Below are positions 9,204-17,167 of a DNA stretch of 64,000 nucleotides, piece by piece. Both the position numbers and the translations under genes were made by a program. The stretch is from Neisseria weixii. Its GTDB lineage: Bacteria > Pseudomonadota > Gammaproteobacteria > Burkholderiales > Neisseriaceae. Position 1 is the stretch's first letter. The number at the start of each line of letters is the position of its first letter. The notes beneath the pieces were generated by a model. That model was not told the origin of the DNA. It ran no database searches and saw only the letters and a list, made by a program, of their open reading frames with translations. Location of the stretch: the NCBI RefSeq assembly GCF_002327085.1, contig NZ_CP023429.1, positions 1,302,001-1,366,000 of the forward strand, read 5' to 3'.

Positions 9204-11776
9204 TTATTCAAATGCCAAATGGTCGCCGTCAGCAGTCACGTTGATCACGCTCTCGGGTGCGTAGCGGCCTGACAACAAGGCTTTGGCCAGCGGGTTCTCG
9301 ATCTCGGCTTGAATCGCGCGTTTCAGCGGACGGGCGCCATATACCGGATCGAAACCGGCTTCGGCGATGATGTCCAACGCCGCATCAGACACACGCAAGT
9401 GCAAGTCTTGCGCCGCCAAGCGTTTTTCCAAACCGCGCAGCTGGATTTTGGCAATGCTGCGGATGTGTTCCTGCGCCAAACCGTGGAACACGACCACTTC
9501 GTCAATGCGGTTAATCAGTTCTGGGCGGAAATGCTCTTTCACGTCTTCCATCACCACTTCTTTGAGCGCATCGTAATCAGCGGTGCCCATTTGCTGAATG
9601 TGCTGGCTGCCGATATTCGAGGTCATCACCACCACGGTGTTTTTGAAGTCAACCGTGCGGCCTTGTCCGTCGGTCAGGCGGCCGTCGTCCAACACTTGCA
9701 GCAAGATGTTGAACACATCCGGATGCGCTTTTTCGACTTCGTCCAGCAAAATCACGCTATACGGTTTGCGGCGGACTTGCTCGGTAAGGTAGCCGCCTTC
9801 TTCGTAGCCGACATAACCCGGAGGCGCACCGATTAAGCGGGCGATGCTGTGTTTTTCCATGTATTCCGACATATCAATACGGATTAAATGGTCTTCGCTG
9901 TCGAACAAGAAACCTGCCAGCGTTTTGCACAACTCGGTTTTACCCACACCGGTCGGGCCTAAGAACAAGAAGCTGCCGTATGGTTTGTTCGGGTCGGCCA
10001 AGCCGCTGCGGCTGCGGCGGATGGCGTCGGCCACGGCACGCACGGCTTCGTCTTGACCGACCACGCGCTGATGCAATACATCTTCCATCTTCAGCAATTT
10101 CTCGCGCTCGCCTTCCATCATTTTCGCCACCGGAATGCCGGTCATGCGCGAAACGATTTCGGCCACTTCGTCCGCGCCCACTTCGGTGCGGAAAAGCTTG
10201 TTGGCTTTTTTGGTTTCCGGATTGCTCTCGGCTGCGGCCAATTGCTCGCTCAATTTCGGCAACTCGCCATATTCCAACTCAGACGCTTTGGCATAATCGC
10301 CGCTGCGTTTGGCCTGCTCGATTTTCACTTTCAAATCATCGATTTGTTTTTTGAGGTCGGCCGAGCTTGACGATGCGGCTTTTTCTGCTTTCCAGATTTC
10401 GTCCAAATCGGCATATTCTTTTTGCAAACCGTCGATTTCTTCGTCGATCAATTCCAAGCGTTTTTTGCTGGCTTCGTCGCTTTCTTCTCAACGTGCATTT
10501 TTTCCATTTTCAACTGGATTATGCGGCGGTCGAGTTTGTCCATCTGCTCCGGTTTAGAATCCAATTCCATTTTGATGCGGCTGGCGGCTTCATCAATCAG
10601 ATCAATGGCTTTATCGGGCAGGAAACGGTCGGTGATGTATCGGTCGCTCAATTCGGCAGCGGCCACAATCGCCGGGTCGGTAATGTCGATGCCGTGGTGG
10701 ATTTCGTAACGCTCTTGCAAACCGCGCAAAATCGCTACCGTGTCTTCCACGCTCGGCTCGCCAACCAATACTTTTTGGAAACGACGTTCCAACGCGGCAT
10801 CTTTCTCAATATATTGGCGGTATTCGTCTAAGGTGGTCGCGCCGATACAGTGTAATTCGCCACGCGCCAAAGCCGGTTTCAACATATTGCCTGCGTCCAT
10901 TGCGCCATCTGTTTTGCCCGCGCCGACCAAAGTGTGAATTTCATCGATGAAAATCAGTGTGTTACCATCATCTTTGGCCAAATCGTTCAACACGGCTTTC
11001 AAGCGTTCCTCAAATTCGCCGCGGTATTTCGCACCGGCAATCAATGCCGCCAAGTCCAGCACCAGCAAGCGCTTGCCGCGCAAAGATTCCGGCACTTCGC
11101 CATTGACAATGCGCTGCGCCAAGCCTTCTACAATCGCGGTTTTACCCACGCCCGGTTCACCAATCAATACCGGATTGTTTTTGGTACGGCGTTGCAACAC
11201 CTGAATCACTCGGCGGATTTCATCGTCGCGGCCAATCACCGGATCCAGCTTGCCTTCACGGGCGCGCTGGGTCAAATCGGTAGTATATTTTTTCAAGGCT
11301 TCGCGTTGGTCTTCTGCATTGGCATCATTCACGGTTTGTCCCCCACGCACGGCATCAATCGCCGCATTGATGTTTTGTTCGGTCGCACCGGCGTTTTTCA
11401 ACACTTTGCCGGTAGCATCGTTTTGCTGCACCAAAGCCAACAAAAACAATTCGCTGGCAATATAGGCATCACCGCGTTTCATCGCGGCTTTGTCCATCAG
11501 GTTCAATACCGCCTGCAATTCACGGCTCGGCAAAATCTCGCCGCCGTTGCCCGATATTTTCGGCAGGCTGCCCAGCAAAGTTTGCAGGCCACTTTTCACC
11601 TGCGCCACATTCACACCCGCATGTGCCAGCAAAGCCGCCGCGCCGCTGTTTTGATCGTCTAATAATGCTTTTAAAACATGTCCCGCTTCCAAATAGCCGT
11701 TGTCTGCCGCCAAGGCAAGGCTTTGGCTTTCCTGCAGGGCTTGTTGGAATTTTGCGGTAAGTTTGTCGAATCTCAT
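9204..11776 (-). CDS. clpB: ATP-dependent disaggregase ClpB, one frameshift
   Basis: Hsp100 chaperone that pulls proteins out of aggregates together with DnaK. The order is the Clp N-domain ([18 protein letters not shown]), the first AAA+ module with Walker A GEPGVGKT and Walker [21 protein letters not shown], the coiled-coil middle domain, the second AAA+ module with [12 protein letters not shown] and [13 protein letters not shown], and the C-terminal D2-small domain. The frame breaks near 10490-10497 in the middle domain (KMHVEK...). One missing base there restores the expected [18 protein letters not shown], giving about 858 residues, normal for ClpB. Start supported by AGAAGGAA. Sequencing error is likely. 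No clear sigma-32 promoter seen. Confidence 0.93.
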
Positions 11777-11935
11777 CTTTTGTTTCCTTCTCGTAGAAAT
11801 TTCTATTATTCCCTATATATATATAAAGCCATCTGTGGATAACTCAATACCAAATTACCTATTTTAAAAAAATATTTACAACTTGCTGTTTTATATTATT
11901 ATTAATTGTGTATAACTTTTATTAGATACAACAAA

Positions 11936-11968
11936 AAAGCCGTCTGAAAATATTTCAGACGGCTTTTT
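11936..11968. terminator. DUS hairpin between the bacteriocin-like locus and the clpB promoter
   Basis: AAAAGCCGTCTGAAA and TTTCAGACGGCTTTT make a near-perfect stem with T-runs on both sides, so it is bidirectional. Confidence 0.8.
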
Positions 11969-12174
11969 ACGTTATTTATGCAGCCAATTACTTATGTATC
12001 TGCATAATTTTGAAAAAAAGATAGCTGATGACAACTGTCGCACTTATTTGTAATGCAAAGGCCAGTATCGGTTTTTTCTGAACTTCATAACAAGTTTGTA
12101 AAAAACATATGCTCCAAGCAAGACTCCGCCGACAAGCATTATCTGTAAAACGCTCAGGCAGACAAATAAGGTTT

Positions 12175-12891
12175 GGGGCTTCCCTAGATAACTAGGGTTA
12201 TTCAAAAACATTTAAAATAACCTGTATGAAGAAAAGCCGCTTAAGCCAATCAAAACAACAAAAGCTAATCGGGCTGTTTGTTGCTGGAGTAACCGCCGGA
12301 ACCGCAGCGGAATTAGTAGGTACCCATCGAAATACTGCCGCTTACTACTTTCACCGTTTGCGTCTGCTGATTTACCAAAACAGCCCGCATTCGGAAATGT
12401 TCGACAGTGAAGCCGAAGCCGGCGAAAGCTATTTCGGCGGGTACAGAAAAGGCAGGCGCGGTCGCGGTCCGGCCGGAAAAGTAGCGGTATCCGGACTGTT
12501 AAAGCGAGACGGCAGGGTTTATACCGTAGCCGTTCCGAACACCAAACCGTTACTTTGCTGCCGATTATCCGGGAACGGGTTAAGCCCGACAGCATTGTTT
12601 ATACGGATTGCTACAAAAGTTATGATGTGCCGGATGCCAGCGAATTCAACCATTTCCGCATCAATCACAGCACGCATTTTGCAGACAGGCGAAACCATAT
12701 AAACGGTATTAAGGACTTTTGGAATCAGGCAAAACGTCATTTGCGTAAGTTTAACGGCATTCCAAGGTTCATTTTGAACTGTATTTGAAGGAGTGCGAAT
12801 GGCGTTTTAACAACAGTGAAATAAAGTCTCAATTGTCCATTTTAAAACAATTGGTAAGAGAAAGTTTGGCCTAGTTCTCTAGGACAGCCCC
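12175..12891 (+). mobile_element. IS1016-type element (IS1595 family) with 8-bp target duplication
   Basis: Inverted ends GGGGCTTCCCTAGATAACTAG (left, first 20 bases compared) and its counterpart ending CTAGGACAGCCCC at 12891. TAAGGTTT is repeated exactly at 12167-12174 and 12892-12899. The 717-bp size fits IS1016. It interrupts the small membrane ORF read on the minus strand. Confidence 0.93.
12226..12873 (+). pseudogene. IS1016-type transposase, frameshifted and missing its first catalytic Asp
   Basis: The three frames together follow the IS1016 transposase: N-terminal helix-turn-helix (AGVTAGTAAELVGTHRNTAAYYFHRLR), ISXO2-like domain GESYFGGYRKGRRGRG, IVYTDCYKSYD and NHINGIKDFWNQAKRHLR. 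The expected DES of the first active-site motif is GES here, and the C-terminal Glu of GIENFW is not conserved. Shifts occur near 12540 and 12775. The element is therefore no longer able to move by itself. Confidence 0.85.
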
Positions 12892-13138
12892 TAAGGTTTT
12901 ATACAGTATATCCGACATGCTTTATATCCTGTTGTTTTTTTTATAAGTAAATATAATTTCTAACAGTTAGAACAGTCGTCTGAAACTAATTCAGGAGACT
13001 GAATATACTCAAGGTAAATTAATGCGGCATTTCTAATATTTTTCCAAACAGATAATGGAATATGATAACTACGCTAAATATTCTAAGGAGAATAAAGAAT
13101 ATATGCTTAGACATATAACGCTCAGTTATTTTGTAGAA

Positions 13139-13164
13139 AGGGAAGAATTAAATTATTCTTCCCT
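13139..13164 (-). terminator. Hairpin terminator of the bacteriocin-like operon
   Basis: A perfect 10-bp stem AGGGAAGAAT / ATTCTTCCCT with a six-base loop, followed on the minus strand by TTTCT. It lies 13 bases past the stop of the small membrane protein gene and is not DUS-based. Confidence 0.75.
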
Positions 13165-13176
13165 GTAGATTGAGGG

Positions 13177-13335
13177 TTAATATTTGAACAGTTTTCGGAC
13201 AATAACTGCGGCAGTTAAGCTTATCCCAAGCTGCCAGTAAAACATATCTCTATCAGGAAATAAGTATTTTAACCCCATTATTATGGTAACAACTAACAAC
13301 AAAATAACAAAAAAGAATAGAAAATCTTTTTTCAT
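13177..13335 (-). CDS. Small membrane protein, candidate bacteriocin immunity protein
   Basis: A 52-residue protein (MKKDFLFFFVILLLVVTIIM... ending VRKLFKY) with two predicted membrane helices, about residues 4-24 and 33-48, and positively charged ends. It starts five bases after the stop of the double-glycine precursor on the same strand, so translation is probably coupled; no separate Shine-Dalgarno sequence is obvious. A hairpin terminator follows. Small two-helix membrane proteins directly after a class II bacteriocin gene are commonly its immunity protein. That role is inferred only from position and size. Confidence 0.72.
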   Translation of the reverse strand: MKKDFLFFFVILLLVVTIIMGLKYLFPDRDMFYWQLGISLTAAVIVRKLFKY

Positions 13336-13339
13336 TTAT

Positions 13340-13609
13340 TTAAAAATAAGGGCTTCCAATTGCAGTGGTGGCGGCACTACCTCCAAATGAGACAGCTGCT
13401 GTCTTTGCGGCAGAACGAATACCGTTCACAGGACTTACTGCGCCAGTAAGCCCTCCCAGTGCTACAGCTCCTAAAAATTTGTTGGGATCTTTGCCGCCTC
13501 CGGCAAGATAGCCGTATCCGGCTCCGTATGCTCCTGCTGCGGCACCTAACGCATTGGCGACCCAGCCGCCAGACACTTGATTCAGCTCATTTGAATTCAA
13601 TACTTTCAT
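13340..13609 (-). CDS. Class II bacteriocin-like precursor with double-glycine leader
   Basis: An 89-residue precursor. The leader MKVLNSNELNQVSGG is a textbook double-glycine leader: the ELNQVSGG block is cleaved after GG by the peptidase domain of a dedicated ABC exporter. The predicted mature peptide of 74 residues begins WVANALGAAAG. It is very rich in Gly and Ala, with GxxxG-type spacings (GAAAGAYGAGYG) typical of membrane-inserting class II peptides, and has no Cys. AGGAG lies nine bases before the ATG. No peptidase-type exporter gene is in the window, so export must rely on one elsewhere. Confidence 0.85.
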   Translation of the reverse strand: MKVLNSNELNQVSGGWVANALGAAAGAYGAGYGYLAGGGKDPNKFLGAVALGGLTGAVSPVNGIRSAAKTAAVSFGGSAATTAIGSPYF

Positions 13610-13643
13610 CGTAAAATCTCCTATTGAGTAAAGTTTAAAACAA

Positions 13644-13684
13644 TTTAAGAATCAGCAAATAATTATTTTGCTAAAATTCTTAAA
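13644..13684 (-). promoter_or_regulatory. Dyad in front of the bacteriocin-like gene
   Basis: Two nested inverted repeats, TTTAAGAAT / ATTCTTAAA and AGCAAA / TTTGCT, centred about 55 bases upstream of the start codon. It could be an operator or a 5'-leader hairpin. A run of T residues (A on the coding strand) lies further upstream around 13728-13736. Confidence 0.5.
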
Positions 13685-13925
13685 CCATAGGAGTCTGTTA
13701 TCGGGTAATAGTTTTGCGTTAATCTGTTTTTTTTTTAAAGTTTGGTATCGATTAGTTGATTTATTTCATTTGAGTAAATATGATTTAAAGAATCTGGCTT
13801 GTGCAACAAGTTGAACATTGTGGCTTTTGAAGGATGTATAATCTGATAAAACCATCATTTTTCAGACAGCCTCGGTTATTCAGGCCGTCTGAAAGCCTTT
13901 TCTTTTAAAGAAAGTTTGAAACACC

Positions 13926-14934
13926 ATGAACAAGAAACGCGTTCTCACCGGTGTCACCACCACCGGTATTCCCCACTTGGGCAACTATGTCGGCGCTATC
14001 CGCCCCGCTGTCCGCGCCGCGCAAGCCGATGATACCGAATCTTTCCTGTTTCTCGCCGATTACCACGGCATCATCAAGTGCCACGATCCGGAAATGATTC
14101 ACGAATCCACCCAAGCCGTGGCCGCCACTTGGCTTTCTTGCGGCCTTGACCCGAGCGCACCACGTTTTACCGCCAAAGCGACATTCCTGAAATCATGGAG
14201 CTCAATTGGATTCTAACCTGTATCACCGCCAAAGGCCTGATGAACCGGGCCCATGCTTACAAAGCCGCCGTGCAGGATAATCTCAACAACGGCCAAGAAG
14301 ACCAAGACCACCAAATTGAAATGGGCTTATACAGTTACCCGATTTTAATGACCGCCGATATTTTGATGTTTAAAGCCAACGAAGTTCCCGTCGGCCGCGA
14401 TCAAATCCAACACGTCGAAATGGCGCGCGACATTGCCGGCCGCTTCAACCACCGCTTTAAAGAAGTGTTCACCCTGCCGAAGTGAAAATTGACGAGCAGG
14501 TTGAATTGCTGGTCGGCTTGGACGGCCGCAAAATGTCAAAATCCTACGGCAACACCATTCCGCTGTGGGAAAACAACAAGAAAACCCAAAAATCAGTCAA
14601 CAAAATCATCACCAACCTGAAAGAGCCGGGCGAACCGAAACAGCCCGACGAAAGCCCGTTGTTTGAAATCTACAAAGCTTTTGCCACGCCGTCTGAAACC
14701 ACCGAATTTACCCAAATGCTCGCCGAAGGCTTGGCTTGGGGCGAAGCGAAAAAACTGTTGGCCGCCAAAATCAACGCCGAATTGGCCGAACCGCGCGAAC
14801 GCTACGCGGCTCTGACGGCCAATCCCGCCCAAATCGAAGAGATTTTGCAGGCCGGTGCCGCCAAAGCCCGCAAAGAAGCGCGCGTGTTGCTGGACGAAGT
14901 GCGCGATGCTGTGGGTATCCGTGCATTGAAATAA
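13926..14934 (+). CDS. trpS: Tryptophanyl-tRNA synthetase, two frameshifts
   Basis: Charges tRNA-Trp; essential class I aminoacyl-tRNA synthetase. HIGH-like motif in [12 protein letters not shown] (about residues 10-21), KMSKS in [13 protein letters not shown], and C-terminal helical anticodon domain to DAVGIRALK. The frame breaks near 14158 (expected [17 protein letters not shown]) and near 14480 (expected [14 protein letters not shown]). Each break is repaired by one added base, giving about 336 residues. Unless another copy exists, the gene must work, so these are probably sequencing errors. TATAAT at about 13839-13844 is a likely -10 element. Confidence 0.92.
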
Positions 14935-14955
14935 GGTTTGAACATAACAAAGACA

Positions 14956-15098
14956 GAGACCTTTGCAAAATCCCTATCTTTGGTACATTTCTTCGTTGTG
15001 CGCTGCTCGAAAACTTGCCTATCTAAGTGATATGTCTTCGCTTTCTGCGCTGCTACAACTTTGAACTGTACTCAAATCTAGGGTTTTGCAAAGGTCTC
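14956..15098. repeat. 143-bp MITE, copy 2
   Basis: Perfect inverted ends GAGACCTTTGCAAAA / TTTTGCAAAGGTCTC with the family interior. No clear target duplication. It sits between the trpS stop and its DUS terminator. Confidence 0.85.
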
Positions 15099-15100
15099 AG

Positions 15101-15139
15101 GCCGTCTGAACAATCGATTTGATGTTCAGACGGCCTTTT
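15101..15139 (+). terminator. DUS terminator downstream of trpS and the MITE
   Basis: GGCCGTCTGAACA and TGTTCAGACGGCC with a loop of about ten bases, followed by TTTTA. Confidence 0.8.
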
Positions 15140-15168
15140 ATCCATGAAAGCTTTTTTAAGGAATAAAA

Positions 15169-15894
15169 ATGCTTCTTCACAACAATCCCTTATTCATGAC
15201 AACACAACAGCAAGATTTAATATATCGAATGCAACAATCCGGTTGCGCTTTTCAATTCAGCGTTAAAAAATGGCCTCAAGCAACTGCGCCCACAGAAGCT
15301 GATCAACAAGCTGCTGTCACCGCATTTTTTGAAAACGTGATTCGTCCGCAATACGACGATTTACGACAAAATGTACACACAGAAAATCTTCATAAGCTAC
15401 ACAATATTCGAGCCCATCCCAATCCCAAAAGCCGTCAACAAGACCAACAACGCTTGCTTAAGAAAATGGCAGACGATGATGCATACTTTACTTTACGCTT
15501 AATGCCCGAGCGCATGTCTTGTGCACCATTACCGCCTTTATCGGCTCAACAAGCTTATGACGAAATGTCTTTAAACCATGTTGAATATACACAAAACCGG
15601 GGCACACAGCTTTGCCATCAGTTCATTCACCCACCCTATGAGTTGCAAAACATTGATGAAGCTGCACGTTTGGCTTTATGGTTGGATTTCTGCGATTTAT
15701 GTGGATTAAACCAATCTCAAGCCAAGATTTTGGACTGGGTTAGCCATCAAGCATATGCCGATAATTTCCAAGAAAATTCATTATTCAGCAATTACTTCGA
15801 TGAAGGCTTGGATTGGTGGGGCGTGTGGTGTTTGAGCGTATATAACCCTGATAACCAAACGCTTGCAGTTATTACGGCAAGTGAAAATGATTAG
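15169..15894 (+). CDS. Hypothetical protein
   Basis: A 241-residue soluble protein not recognised. AAGGAA six bases before the ATG at 15169 supports that start; an internal ATG at 15196 (MTTQQQDLIYRM) is the alternative. The sequence is rich in Gln, Asp and His. It has a Cys-containing stretch LDFCDLCGLN and an aromatic stretch FDEGLDWWGVWCLSVYN near the C-terminus. No signal peptide or membrane helix. It stands alone between two DUS terminators. Confidence 0.65.
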   Translation: MLLHNNPLFMTTQQQDLIYRMQQSGCAFQFSVKKWPQATAPTEADQQAAVTAFFENVIRPQYDDLRQNVHTENLHKLHNIRAHPNPKSRQQDQQRLLKKMADDDAYFTLRLMPERMSCAPLPPLSAQQAYDEMSLNHVEYTQNRGTQLCHQFIHPPYELQNIDEAARLALWLDFCDLCGLNQSQAKILDWVSHQAYADNFQENSLFSNYFDEGLDWWGVWCLSVYNPDNQTLAVITASEND

Positions 15895-15902
15895 TCTAGA
15901 GA

Positions 15903-15935
15903 AAACCGTCTGAATAATTTTCAGACGGCCTTTTT
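15903..15935. terminator. DUS terminator shared with yihD
   Basis: CCGTCTGAA and TTCAGACGG with flanking T/A runs, between converging genes. Confidence 0.75.
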
Positions 15936-16205
15936 TCAATCCTTCAAAATCCCACGCGCACGCAGCAATGCGGTTTTGAAATCTTCTTGGTAATCTTTGG
16001 CAATTCCCGGCACAGGCGCGGTTTTGTCTTTACCGTGCATTTTCAAATGATAGATAATCACTTCGTCGGTCAACTCGGCAACCGGCTTGTCAAAACCTGC
16101 TTCGTCGGCAATTTTCTGCAAAATTTGGGTTAAGTGCATTTCCGGCTCTTGTTTCCAATAAGGCTCGAGCAATTCTAAAAGTTCGCGCAATCGGTGTGAA
16201 CGCAT
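15936..16205 (-). CDS. yihD: YihD-family protein (DUF1040)
   Basis: An 89-residue cytosolic protein of unknown function, very close to the YihD family: EPEMHLTQILQKIADEAGF, the conserved IIYHLKM and the C-terminal KDYQEDFKTALLRARGILKD. AAGGAA precedes the ATG. Divergent from ung. Confidence 0.85.
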   Translation of the reverse strand: MRSHRLRELLELLEPYWKQEPEMHLTQILQKIADEAGFDKPVAELTDEVIIYHLKMHGKDKTAPVPGIAKDYQEDFKTALLRARGILKD

Positions 16206-16348
16206 GATGTTTCCTTTCGGGTAAATGAAAGCGGGTTTATGTTTATTTTAATGGATTTATCGGCGCCGTTCAAAAACACATTCAAACAGCCTTCAGGCCG
16301 TCTGAAAATGCTATAATCCGCGGCATTGGTGTTTACAGGCAGACGATT

Positions 16349-17008
16349 ATGCAAACTTGGCACGAAGCCATCGGCGCGGAAAAAGAGCAGCCCTATTTCC
16401 GACACATTATCGACACGGTCAAGCAAGAGCGGCAAGCCGGGCGGGTAATTTATCCGCCTGCTGCTGATGTGTTTAATGCGTTTAAGGCGACCGAGTTTCA
16501 TCAGGTGAAAGTGGTGATTTTAGGGCAAGACCCGTATCACGGTGCCGGTCAGGCGCATGGTTTGTCGTTTTCGGTGCGGCCGGATATTCAGATTCCACCT
16601 TCTTTGGCAAACATTTATAAGGAATTGGCCACCGACATCGAAAGCTTTCACATTCCGCAACACGGCTATTTGCAGCACTGGGCGGAACAAGGCGTGTTGC
16701 TGCTCAATACGGTGTTGACCGTGCGCGCCGGACAAGCGCATTCGCACGCGCCTTTAGGCTGGGAACGCTTCACCGACCGCGTAATCGCCCAGCTTAACGA
16801 ACACCGCGAGCATATTGTGTTTATGCTGTGGGGCAGCCACGCACAGAAAAAAGGCGCGTTTATCGACCGCAGCCGTCACTTGGTGTTGACCGCGCCCCAT
16901 CCGTCGCCGCTTTCTGCGTATCGCGGCTTTTTCGGTTGCCGCCATTTCTCTCAAGCCAATGCGTATTTAAAGGCGCAAGGCTTGGCGGAAATTGATTGGC
17001 AGGTTTAA
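16349..17008 (+). CDS. ung: Uracil-DNA glycosylase, family 1
   Basis: Removes uracil from DNA to start base-excision repair. The catalytic water-activating motif GQDPYHG is at residues 59-65 (Asp61). The Leu-intercalation motif [10 protein letters not shown] contains the catalytic His. 219 residues, full length. A DUS (GCCGTCTGAAAATG) lies just upstream, with the likely -10 region TATAATCC next to it. Confidence 0.95.
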   Translation: MQTWHEAIGAEKEQPYFRHIIDTVKQERQAGRVIYPPAADVFNAFKATEFHQVKVVILGQDPYHGAGQAHGLSFSVRPDIQIPPSLANIYKELATDIESFHIPQHGYLQHWAEQGVLLLNTVLTVRAGQAHSHAPLGWERFTDRVIAQLNEHREHIVFMLWGSHAQKKGAFIDRSRHLVLTAPHPSPLSAYRGFFGCRHFSQANAYLKAQGLAEIDWQV

Positions 17009-17026
17009 TCAATTCACAGATTAATT

Positions 17027-17129
17027 TAGTCGTTTAAAATAGAAATAAGACAAGGCGAGAGCGACCGCCGTATACAAGTAGTACATAAGGGAGCTGGCAA
17101 CGCCGTATTATTTTTATTTGAAACGACTA
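17027..17129. repeat. Correia-like small repeat element
   Basis: 103 bp with inverted ends TAGTCGTTT / AAACGACTA. An internal GACAAGGCGAGAGCGACCG block and a CGCCGTATTA block resemble the core of Correia repeat-enclosed elements, but the ends differ from the usual TATAGTGGATTAA. It sits between converging ung and ilvA. Confidence 0.65.
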
Positions 17130-17133
17130 TTAT

Positions 17134-17165
17134 AAAGGCCGTCTGAACATTCAGACGGCCTTTAC
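17134..17165. terminator. DUS terminator between ung and ilvA
   Basis: AAAGGCCGTCTGAA and TTCAGACGGCCTTT stem with a two-base loop. Confidence 0.85.
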
Positions 17166-17167
17166 AT

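Larger units (their letters stand above)
12044..12918 (-). pseudogene. Small single-pass membrane protein gene split by an IS
   Basis: Removing 12175-12891 plus one copy of the 8-bp duplication restores a clean 49-residue ORF. It starts at 12918 (MSDILYKTLF...), has one strong membrane helix (about residues 8-34, rich in L, V and G) and ends in a basic tail, stopping at 12044. AACAGGA lies upstream of the ATG. I know no family for it. It lies downstream of the double-glycine peptide gene on the same strand, so an accessory or second immunity role in a bacteriocin locus is possible. The IS has inactivated it. Confidence 0.7.

Noticed and set aside
10934..11662. Long plus-strand ORF opposite clpB
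   Set aside because: Shadow frame of clpB; composition and the known protein on the other strand explain it.
11834..11842. DnaA-box-like TGTGGATAA before clpB
   Set aside because: A single 9-mer with no other boxes or origin genes nearby.
13019..13114. 31-codon hydrophobic minus-strand ORF between the bacteriocin terminator and the split ORF
   Set aside because: No ribosome site and lies past the terminator; too short to support without conservation.
13105..13168. Plus-strand 21-codon ORF starting ATGCTTAGACATATAACG
   Set aside because: Has AAGGAG nearby but overlaps the minus-strand terminator hairpin and has no other support.
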